A DNA stretch of 5,718 nt from UBA7398 sp947491605. GTDB taxonomy: Bacteria; Actinomycetota; Actinomycetes; Nanopelagicales; Nanopelagicaceae. The stretch is from the NCBI GenBank assembly GCA_947491605.1, contig CANLJW010000051.1, positions 1-5,718 on the forward strand, given 5' to 3'. The position numbers and the translations under genes are program-made. Shown here in pieces: positions 1 to 5,184 of this stretch; positions within the stretch are counted from its first letter, which is position 1; each line of letters starts with the position of its first letter. The notes beneath the pieces were generated by a model. That model saw only the letters and a program-made list of their open reading frames with translations, did not search any database and was not told the DNA's origin.

Positions 1-774
1 AAGGGTGAAGTTAAAGATGTACTTCTGCTTGATGTAACACCACTCTCGCTTGGTATTGAAACTAAGGGTGGCATCATGACAAAACTCATTGAACGCAACA
101 CCACAATCCCAACAAAGCGTTCTGAAATCTTTACTACTGCAGATGACAATCAACCAGCAGTGCAGATTCAAGTTTTCCAAGGTGAACGCGAAATGGCTTC
201 TTACAATAAGAAGTTAGGCATGTTCGAACTAACTGGCTTACCACCAGCACCTCGCGGTATTCCACAAATCGAAGTTACCTTCGATATTGATGCTGACGGT
301 ATCGTCCACGTATCTGCTAAAGATCTCGGAACTGGAAAAGAACAACGGATGACTGTCTCCGGTGGATCTGCACTATCCAAAGATGAAATCGAACGGATGA
401 TGAAGGATGCCGAAGCGCATGCTGATGAAGATAAACAACGTCACGAAGAAGCTGAAACACGAAATACTGGTGACTCACTTGTTTATCAAACTGAAAAATT
501 CTTAAAAGAGAACGCTGAAAAACTTAACGAAGGCGAATCTGCTGCTAAGAAAGTCGAAGCTGAAACTGCTCTCGAAGAGTTAAAGAAACTTCTTGAAGGT
601 GCAAACTATCCAGAAATAAAGTCTGCAACTGAAAAGCTTTCGGAACTTTCACAAGCACTTGGCGCCGCACTTTATGCCGCTAACGCTGCAGCTGGTGCTG
701 GATCTGAAGGGGCTGCGCAAGCTGCACCTGAAGATGGCGTCGAAGATGCCGAGATCGTTGATGACGCAAAGTAA
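1..774 (+). CDS. dnaK: Chaperone DnaK (Hsp70), 3' part only
   Basis: This is the C-terminal 257 residues of the ATP-driven Hsp70 chaperone, which binds exposed hydrophobic peptide stretches in the cytoplasm. The gene is cut by the window edge and is open in frame 1 from base 1, so the ATG at 76 is internal. The visible part begins at the interdomain linker (VKDVLLLDVTPLS, visible residues 4-16). It continues through the beta-sandwich substrate-binding domain (to about 120, with LTGLPPAPRGIPQIEVTF at 77-94) and the helical lid (about 124-222). An Ala/Gly-rich tail ends in DAEIVDDAK, the acidic Hsp70 C-terminus typical of actinobacteria. The N-terminal ATPase domain lies outside. The last 14 bases overlap grpE, so translation of the two is probably coupled. 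Identity is secure; nothing looks broken in the visible part. Confidence 0.97.
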   Translation, partial: KGEVKDVLLLDVTPLSLGIETKGGIMTKLIERNTTIPTKRSEIFTTADDNQPAVQIQVFQGEREMASYNKKLGMFELTGLPPAPRGIPQIEVTFDIDADGIVHVSAKDLGTGKEQRMTVSGGSALSKDEIERMMKDAEAHADEDKQRHEEAETRNTGDSLVYQTEKFLKENAEKLNEGESAAKKVEAETALEELKKLLEGANYPEIKSATEKLSELSQALGAALYAANAAAGAGSEGAAQAAPEDGVEDAEIVDDAK

Positions 775-1288
775 TTTGCCAGATTCTGGAATTGAATCTC
801 AAGAAGTTGAAGCGGAGCTAGCGGAAGCGTTAGAAAACGCTGTAAATGTTGAGGAATCTGCTGGCGATGTCGTAGAAGATGTCGCCGCAGTTCTCATTGC
901 AGACCTGCAACGATTACAAGCGGACTATGCGAATTACCGGAAGCGCGTTGAACGCGACCGGACCCTTTCGCATGAGATCGCAATCGCGAGCGTTTTAATT
1001 GAAATGCTTCCCGTTCTTGATGATCTAGATCGCGCTCAAGAACATGGCGAATTAAGCGGTGGCTTTAAATCAATCGCGGATCAAATCACTGCAATTACTA
1101 GCCGAGTCGGCATTATTAAATATGGCGAAGCTCCTTCACCATTTGATCCAAATATTCATGAAGCGTTAATGCATGAAACTTCTAGCCAAGTTACCGAAAC
1201 TACTGTCACAAAAGTTTTGCAACCTGGTTACAAATATAAGGATCGCATTCTTCGTGCTGCTCGAGTCTTAGTAACAGATCCCGAGTAA
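761..1288 (+). CDS. grpE: GrpE, DnaK nucleotide-exchange factor
   Basis: GrpE acts as a dimer that releases ADP from DnaK and so drives substrate release. The protein is 175 residues. Residues 1-45 are acidic and probably disordered. The long dimerising helix carries RLQADYANYRKRVERDR (51-67), followed by MLPVLDDLDRA (82-92). The C-terminal beta domain carries FDPNIHEALMHE (128-139) and the GrpE signature VLQPGYKYKDRILRAARVLV (152-171). I chose the ATG at 761, inside the end of dnaK. The frame stays open back to 659, but those extra 34 codons read dnaK in another frame and do not resemble GrpE. A TTG at 776, just after the dnaK stop, is a possible alternative start. No strong Shine-Dalgarno precedes 761, which fits coupling to dnaK translation. 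DnaJ follows after 6 bases. Confidence 0.95.
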   Translation: MTQSNLPDSGIESQEVEAELAEALENAVNVEESAGDVVEDVAAVLIADLQRLQADYANYRKRVERDRTLSHEIAIASVLIEMLPVLDDLDRAQEHGELSGGFKSIADQITAITSRVGIIKYGEAPSPFDPNIHEALMHETSSQVTETTVTKVLQPGYKYKDRILRAARVLVTDPE

Positions 1289-1294
1289 TTTCCC

Positions 1295-2221
1295 GTGGCA
1301 GCCAAAGACATATACGAAAAGGATTACTACCAAATCCTTGGCGTAGATAAGAAAGCCGATGCGGCTGCCATTAAAAAGAAATATCGCACGCTTGCTCGAA
1401 CTTTGCATCCCGATAAAACTAAAGGGGATAAGAAGCTAGAAGAACGCTTTAAAGAAGTTTCAGAAGCGTACGAAATTCTTAGCGATGATAAGAAACGTAC
1501 CGAATATAACCAAGCTCGAGAAATGTTTGAATCTGGCGCATATCGAAGTGGCCCAACCGGCGCTGGTGGCCAGAACTTCTCTGGAGATTTCAGTGATTTA
1601 TTTGCCGGCGGTGGCAATAACGATATTTTCGCAAATCTTTTTGGCGGCGGACGTCGTGGTCCACGAAAAGGCGCTGATGTACAAACTGAAATTTCAATTT
1701 CTTTCCGCGACAGCATCTTCGGTAAAGAAGTTGATTTACGGCTAGCCGGCCAAGGAAATTCACCAACCACAATCACCACAAGAATTCCAGCTGGCATTCA
1801 TGATCTTGGAAAAGTTCGAATCAAAGGTCGCGGCGGTCCTGGTGAAGCTGGTCCTGGCGATCTTTATGTAATTGTTAATGTAATTCCACATCCAATTTTT
1901 TCTCGTAAAGGCGATAATTTATTACTCTCACTCCCCGTTACATTTACTGAAGCTGCACTTGGTGCAGATATCTCAATTCCGACAATGCAAAGTGAAGATG
2001 TAACCCTTCGCATCGCACCAGGTACACCTTCTGGACGTACGCTGCGAGTTAAAGGTCGTGGCGTTAAAAAAGGTGTAAATGTTGGCGACTTACTTGTAAC
2101 CGTTGAAGTCCAAGTACCACAACGTGTTGATGGCGCAGCAAAGAAAGCTTTAGAAGATTTTGCAAAAGCAACCGAGTCAGTAAACCCGCGCGAAGAATTT
2201 TTTGAAAAGGCTCGAGTATGA
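1295..2221 (+). CDS. dnaJ: DnaJ-type co-chaperone lacking the zinc-finger domain
   Basis: This J-domain protein delivers unfolded clients to DnaK and stimulates its ATPase. It is 308 residues, shorter than the roughly 370-400 usual for zinc-finger DnaJ. The J domain spans about 10-73 with the essential HPD at 38-40. A Gly/Phe-rich region (about 81-125) contains DLF, DIF and NLF motifs. Two C-terminal beta domains follow (about 128-203 and 204-283), with GDLYVIVNVIPH and GDLLVTVEVQVP. The four CxxCxGxG repeats are absent and the protein contains no cysteine. LRLAGQGNSPTTITTRIPAG (148-167) joins directly where the finger normally sits. This makes it a class B (CbpA-like) architecture, although its place is that of actinobacterial dnaJ1. 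The start is GTG with no clear Shine-Dalgarno; the first residues fit the family. The final A-TGA overlaps the hspR ATG. Confidence 0.94.
   Translation: MAAKDIYEKDYYQILGVDKKADAAAIKKKYRTLARTLHPDKTKGDKKLEERFKEVSEAYEILSDDKKRTEYNQAREMFESGAYRSGPTGAGGQNFSGDFSDLFAGGGNNDIFANLFGGGRRGPRKGADVQTEISISFRDSIFGKEVDLRLAGQGNSPTTITTRIPAGIHDLGKVRIKGRGGPGEAGPGDLYVIVNVIPHPIFSRKGDNLLLSLPVTFTEAALGADISIPTMQSEDVTLRIAPGTPSGRTLRVKGRGVKKGVNVGDLLVTVEVQVPQRVDGAAKKALEDFAKATESVNPREEFFEKARV
2205..2210 (+). promoter_or_regulatory. Ribosome binding site of hspR
   Basis: AAAAGG inside the end of dnaJ lies 7 bases before the hspR ATG at 2218. It supports that start, together with the 4-base ATGA stop-start overlap that would allow terminating ribosomes to restart. 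Confidence 0.5.
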
Positions 2222-2610
2222 GCAACCCTAAAGAGCAAGACGAAGCAACTTCGGTTTATGTAATCTCGGTAGCTGCCGAACTCTCCGGCCTGCATCCACA
2301 AACACTTCGCCAATATGATCGTATTGGATTAGTTTCACCGGGTCGTGCCCAAGGCCGTGGTCGTCGTTATTCACTTCGCGATATTGCACTACTCCGAAAT
2401 GTGCAACGGATGGTTAGTGAAGGAATAAACCTCGCCGGCATTAAAAAGATATTGGAACTTGAATCAGCGATGTCAAATATGGCGATCGAAGTTGCGAAGT
2501 TGCGTCTTGAAGTTGATGCGCTGTTAGAAGCAAACCCTGGTGTAAATCCAACGCGCGCCATCATGAAGCGCCAAAACCAATCTGTAACTATTTACCAAGA
2601 AGGAAATTAG
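2218..2610 (+). CDS. hspR: HspR, MerR-family heat-shock repressor
   Basis: HspR represses the dnaK operon by binding HAIR inverted repeats (consensus CTTGAGT-N7-ACTCAAG), with DnaK acting as co-repressor in studied actinobacteria. The protein is 130 residues. The MerR helix-turn-helix and wing run from about 14 to 60 (VYVISVAAELSGLHPQTLRQ, then YDRIGLVSP and GRGRRYSLRDIALL). INLAGIKKILELE (70-82) is the typical HspR segment after the DNA-binding domain, followed by a coiled-coil helix (about 83-105). There are no cysteines or metal-sensor residues, as expected for HspR. The C-terminus SVTIYQ resembles the hydrophobic tail of mycobacterial HspR, but only loosely. It is the last gene of the operon, so it forms a feedback loop with its own targets. 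The operator itself would be upstream of dnaK, outside this window. Its last 23 bases are shared with the convergent DUF1501 gene. Confidence 0.94.
   Translation: MSNPKEQDEATSVYVISVAAELSGLHPQTLRQYDRIGLVSPGRAQGRGRRYSLRDIALLRNVQRMVSEGINLAGIKKILELESAMSNMAIEVAKLRLEVDALLEANPGVNPTRAIMKRQNQSVTIYQEGN
2588..2610. other. Tail-to-tail coding overlap of hspR and the DUF1501 gene
   Basis: The two genes converge and share 23 bases, each with its stop codon inside the other's last codons (hspR TAA/TAG region at 2608-2610; DUF1501 TAG as CTA at 2588-2590). No hairpin followed by a T-run was found on either strand near here, so each transcript must extend into the opposite gene before it ends. Confidence 0.85.
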
Positions 2611-3826
2611 TTCGGCCACTCCAATTGCCTAGAATTTTCTCGGCCGGAGTTACCAAAATACTTTCTAAAATAGTGCTGTAGATATCGCGGAAATCTGTAG
2701 TAACAGCTAAATCACCATCTATTAATTTAGTCAGTGAAGGTTGGTCGCCATAGAAGCCACCTTTTACTTTATCGCCGATTAAGAAAACCGGACCGGATGT
2801 TCCATGGTCAGTTCCTTGCGAAGCATTTCCTTTTACCCGCCGGCCAAATTCACTGTAAACCATCATTGTCACATCGCTCGCGCGATTTGTTGCTTTGAGT
2901 TGGCTCATAAATTTGTAAATGGATTTCGATACCACCCCTAGTAATTCAGCCTGAGCATTGGCTTCATTTGCGTGGGTATCAAAACCACCGAGTGAAACCG
3001 ACCATACTTTTGTTGGCGACCCAGCTGCGATTAATTTTGCAACCACATCAAGTTGTTGTGAGAGATTTGAATCCCCGCCAGCATTTCCGCCGTTCACAGT
3101 TGGTAAATCGACCGCAACCGGAGCTGGCGATTTTAATATTGGCGCTACTTGAGATGAGACGCTAAATAAATTACGCATCGATGTAGCAGCAGCCGCCATA
3201 AGTTTCGAGTCATCGCGCGAGACTCTAGATAATTTTTGGCAATCAATCGCAAGCGTTCCGGTTGGAACAACAAGGCCACCAAGTGGCAGCGCTGAGCCCG
3301 AGCGCTTCGTGCCAGCCAATAACGGTGGCAGCACCGAACCTAAACTTATTGCCAGCATTGGATCTTCTGGTTGCGAATCAATGTATCGACCTAGCCATCC
3401 AGAACTTAAATGGCTTACTGGTGATCCCGTTTGCCAAATTGCCATCGCAGAAAAATGTGAGTGATCGGGTTTTGGATAACCAACGCCACGAACTATTGCA
3501 ACTTTTTTCTGATCCCAAAGCGATTTAATCCCGGTCATCCCAGGGTTTAACGCTAAATCTTCACCAATCGGCAACATAGTATTTTCGGCATAAGAAATAT
3601 CTGGACGTGATGAATAATAAATTGGATCTTTATATGGGATAACCGTGTTTAAACCATCATTACCGCCATACAAAGTAACGATTACAACAATTGGGGTTCC
3701 GAGCGCTAGCGGACGGTTAATCGCGGCTTCGGCAATTTGATCTAGAGTTAATAATGGCGCGGCGGCACCAGCGGCGATTGCACCACCAGTTAACTGTAGA
3801 AATTTTCGTCGGCTAATTGTGTCCAT
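2588..3826 (-). CDS. DUF1501 family protein, Tat-exported, function unknown
   Basis: The 412-residue protein belongs to DUF1501, which is placed in the alkaline phosphatase/sulfatase-like fold group. No substrate is established. A twin-arginine signal peptide is clear: SRRKFLQL (5-12), a hydrophobic Ala/Gly stretch (13-28), and a likely cleavage after AEA (32-34). Family motifs follow in order: YGGNDGLN (53-60), DHSHFSAMAIWQTG (121-134), SLGGFDTHANE (278-288), YSEFGRR (324-330), GTDHGTSGPVFLIG (338-351) and DFRDIYSTIL (378-387). The Asp/His residues in these motifs are the likely metal ligands, by analogy with the fold. The start is supported by AGGAGA 5 bases upstream. The DUF1800 gene ends 9 bases before it, so the pair is an operon with DUF1800 first. 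It probably acts outside the membrane as a folded, cofactor-bearing protein. Confidence 0.93.
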   Translation of the reverse strand: MDTISRRKFLQLTGGAIAAGAAAPLLTLDQIAEAAINRPLALGTPIVVIVTLYGGNDGLNTVIPYKDPIYYSSRPDISYAENTMLPIGEDLALNPGMTGIKSLWDQKKVAIVRGVGYPKPDHSHFSAMAIWQTGSPVSHLSSGWLGRYIDSQPEDPMLAISLGSVLPPLLAGTKRSGSALPLGGLVVPTGTLAIDCQKLSRVSRDDSKLMAAAATSMRNLFSVSSQVAPILKSPAPVAVDLPTVNGGNAGGDSNLSQQLDVVAKLIAAGSPTKVWSVSLGGFDTHANEANAQAELLGVVSKSIYKFMSQLKATNRASDVTMMVYSEFGRRVKGNASQGTDHGTSGPVFLIGDKVKGGFYGDQPSLTKLIDGDLAVTTDFRDIYSTILESILVTPAEKILGNWSGRTNFLLGK

Positions 3827-3831
3827 AGTTA

Positions 3832-3837
3832 TCTCCT
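3832..3837 (-). promoter_or_regulatory. Ribosome binding site of the DUF1501 gene
   Basis: Read on the minus strand, AGGAGA lies 5 bases before the ATG at 3826. It overlaps the TAG stop of DUF1800 (3836-3838), so ribosomes finishing DUF1800 cover this site. It is the best Shine-Dalgarno in the window. Confidence 0.75.
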
Positions 3838-5140
3838 AAGCACTCACTACATATTCCGGGCTGCATAGTGCAAGAAGTACAAATTCGGCGGGGTCACCAA
3901 CTGCGTTACGTAACGCACCTTGAGTTCGGTTGCTCCAAGCCGAAACACCTAACCAGTCCGCACTTTTAGCTACTCGCGCGTTCTGTGAAAGTGAAGTAAT
4001 TGGCGTTAAGTCACCTTGTTTTATCAACCATTTAGCGAATGCAATTCGATACTGCGCGCTTGCCGAACTTAGCCACGCTTCATCGGTAGGCCAACCGCCA
4101 ACATTTGGTGGGCTAAATGGAACTTGTACAAGTTTCTGTAGATGGCTAATTAATTGGTTACTTGAATCTAACTTAGATGGTGTTATCTGAAGTGCGCGAC
4201 AAGCGGAGATAAACCATTCAACTGGCGCTTTAACTAATGAGTTATTTGGATCGCGCATCGCGACGTCACTAGCGAGGGCGGTAACTGCGCTTGCAATATT
4301 ACGTTCCGCAAAAGCTTTTTTAATAGTTGAATCTGTTGGCAGGGGTTGCGAACTAGAAACGAAGCGGTACCAGAGCCGTTCTGCAATAAAAGTTGCACAA
4401 TCATCGCGCGCCACCAAGTAATCACTAACGCTCTCGCCAGAAAATATAGCGCTACTCCCCAATAAAGTTACCGCGCTTGGATCGTGCCGCTTTAAATTAA
4501 ATGTCACTTTGCCGCTGCTGTTATTTATCTGGTATCCGGTTAAGACTTTCGCTAACGCTTTTACATCATCTTCGCTATAACGGTTTACCCCTAAGACAAA
4601 CAACTCCATTAACTCTCGCGAGAGATTTTCATTTGGCGCTTTTAATGTGCTATCGCCACCATCTAACCAAATTTGTAGCGCGCCATCGTTAATCATCGCT
4701 CGGGACATCTCTTTAAAATTTCCAAGTGCGTAGGTTCGTAAAGTTTTATTTTGCGTAAACATTGGCATCGGGTAATTTATTTTGTCGATTGAAGTTGCCC
4801 AATGGCCATGCCAGAACCAGACCATTCGCTCACTTAGCCCATGGTTACTTAACGCCATCCGATCCAGCCACCAGAGCACCATCTGCAAACTTTGCGCCCG
4901 CATCGCTTGCGCAAACGGAATCACTTCTGGCGTATTTGGCGAAGGTCGTTTTCCGAGATCAGTAATCACCGGTTCTGTGATTACTGCAAGACCAGTATCA
5001 ATTGCCGGAACTGTGGTTGCTTCGATGCGATAAGCCGAAACTCCCATTTTTAACGCGGCGGCAAATTCACCAGGGCGTGGACCAAAGCCAAATCGATGCG
5101 ACAACCGCGCGATTTCAAGTCGTTCTCCTTGGGTTGCCAT
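3836..5140 (-). CDS. DUF1800 family protein without signal peptide, function unknown
   Basis: The 434-residue protein is a DUF1800 member. The family often sits beside DUF1501 and has no established activity. Recognisable segments are LSHRFGFGPRPGEF (13-26), ERMVWFWHGHW (104-114), NENLSRELMELFVLGVNRYS (170-189) with VKALAKVLTGY (193-203), PFSPPNVGGWPTDEAWL (341-357) and FVLLALCSPEYVV (420-432). All the family's conserved blocks appear present and the length is normal. No N-terminal hydrophobic segment or twin-arginine motif exists. The frame cannot be extended upstream: no ATG, GTG or TTG occurs before an in-frame TAA in the short intergenic region. No Shine-Dalgarno precedes the ATG; a TACCCT box 6 bases upstream suggests a leaderless transcript. 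It is the first gene of a two-gene unit with DUF1501. Confidence 0.92.
   Translation of the reverse strand: MATQGERLEIARLSHRFGFGPRPGEFAAALKMGVSAYRIEATTVPAIDTGLAVITEPVITDLGKRPSPNTPEVIPFAQAMRAQSLQMVLWWLDRMALSNHGLSERMVWFWHGHWATSIDKINYPMPMFTQNKTLRTYALGNFKEMSRAMINDGALQIWLDGGDSTLKAPNENLSRELMELFVLGVNRYSEDDVKALAKVLTGYQINNSSGKVTFNLKRHDPSAVTLLGSSAIFSGESVSDYLVARDDCATFIAERLWYRFVSSSQPLPTDSTIKKAFAERNIASAVTALASDVAMRDPNNSLVKAPVEWFISACRALQITPSKLDSSNQLISHLQKLVQVPFSPPNVGGWPTDEAWLSSASAQYRIAFAKWLIKQGDLTPITSLSQNARVAKSADWLGVSAWSNRTQGALRNAVGDPAEFVLLALCSPEYVVSA
3902..3917. repeat. Perfect 16-base palindrome inside DUF1800
   Basis: TGCGTTACGTAACGCA reads the same on both strands with no spacer. It lies within codons for A-L-R-N-A-V near the 3' end of the DUF1800 gene. 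About 0.1 such site is expected by chance in a window this long, so it may be coincidence. No function is assigned. Confidence 0.3.
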
Positions 5141-5146
5141 TTGGCG

Positions 5147-5152
5147 AGGGTA
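5147..5152 (-). promoter_or_regulatory. Candidate -10 box for leaderless DUF1800 mRNA
   Basis: On the minus strand TACCCT fits the actinobacterial TANNNT -10 pattern and is followed by exactly 6 bases (CGCCAA) and the DUF1800 ATG. That spacing would start the RNA at the A of the start codon, and it agrees with the lack of a Shine-Dalgarno. Its C-rich core is a weak match. Confidence 0.3.
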
Positions 5153-5172
5153 ACTACATTTATTAATTTAGA

Positions 5173-5178
5173 TAAGGT
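5173..5178 (+). promoter_or_regulatory. Candidate -10 box, or Shine-Dalgarno, of pyrE
   Basis: TAAGGT fits TANNNT and is followed by exactly 6 bases (TCTTTC) and the pyrE ATG, the geometry of a leaderless start. The same bases contain AAGG (5174-5177), 7 bases from the ATG, which could be a Shine-Dalgarno instead. In that case TAATTT at 5164-5169 is too close to be the -10, and the promoter would have to lie further upstream, within the DUF1800 coding region. Confidence 0.35.
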
Positions 5179-5184
5179 TCTTTC

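Larger units (their letters stand above)
5141..5184. promoter_or_regulatory. Divergent intergenic region between DUF1800 and pyrE
   Basis: This AT-rich 44-base stretch is the only non-coding DNA of note in the window and separates two genes read outwards. Unless promoters lie inside the neighbouring genes, both must start here. There is no room for two non-overlapping sigma-70-type promoters with leaders. No clear -35 hexamer (TTGACA-like) is seen on either strand. Confidence 0.6.

Noticed and set aside
659..760. Upstream extension of the grpE reading frame inside dnaK
   Set aside because: These 34 codons are the other-frame reading of the conserved dnaK C-terminus, do not look like GrpE, and the ATG at 761 gives a normal-length GrpE.
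1327..1797. 156-codon open frame on the minus strand opposite dnaJ
   Set aside because: It is a shadow of dnaJ: Pro/Arg/Ser-rich, without domains, inside a well-supported gene on the other strand.
1864..2313. 149-codon open frame on the minus strand across the dnaJ-hspR junction
   Set aside because: It is antisense to two confidently identified genes, with no recognisable motif and no plausible ribosome binding site noted.
2611..2651. Possible terminator hairpin after hspR (CGGCC/GGCCG and ACTCC/GGAGT pairings)
   Set aside because: Stems are only 5 base pairs with a loop over 20 bases, the two pairings conflict, and no T-run follows on either strand. The bases encode the conserved end of DUF1501.
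4121..4134. 14-base palindrome AACTTGTACAAGTT within DUF1800
   Set aside because: A palindrome of this length is expected about once in three windows of this size by chance, and it lies in coding sequence (K-L-V-Q-V).
4613..4624. 12-base palindrome CTCTCGCGAGAG within DUF1800
   Set aside because: It encodes the conserved L-S-R-E of the family block, and sites of this length are expected by chance in the window.
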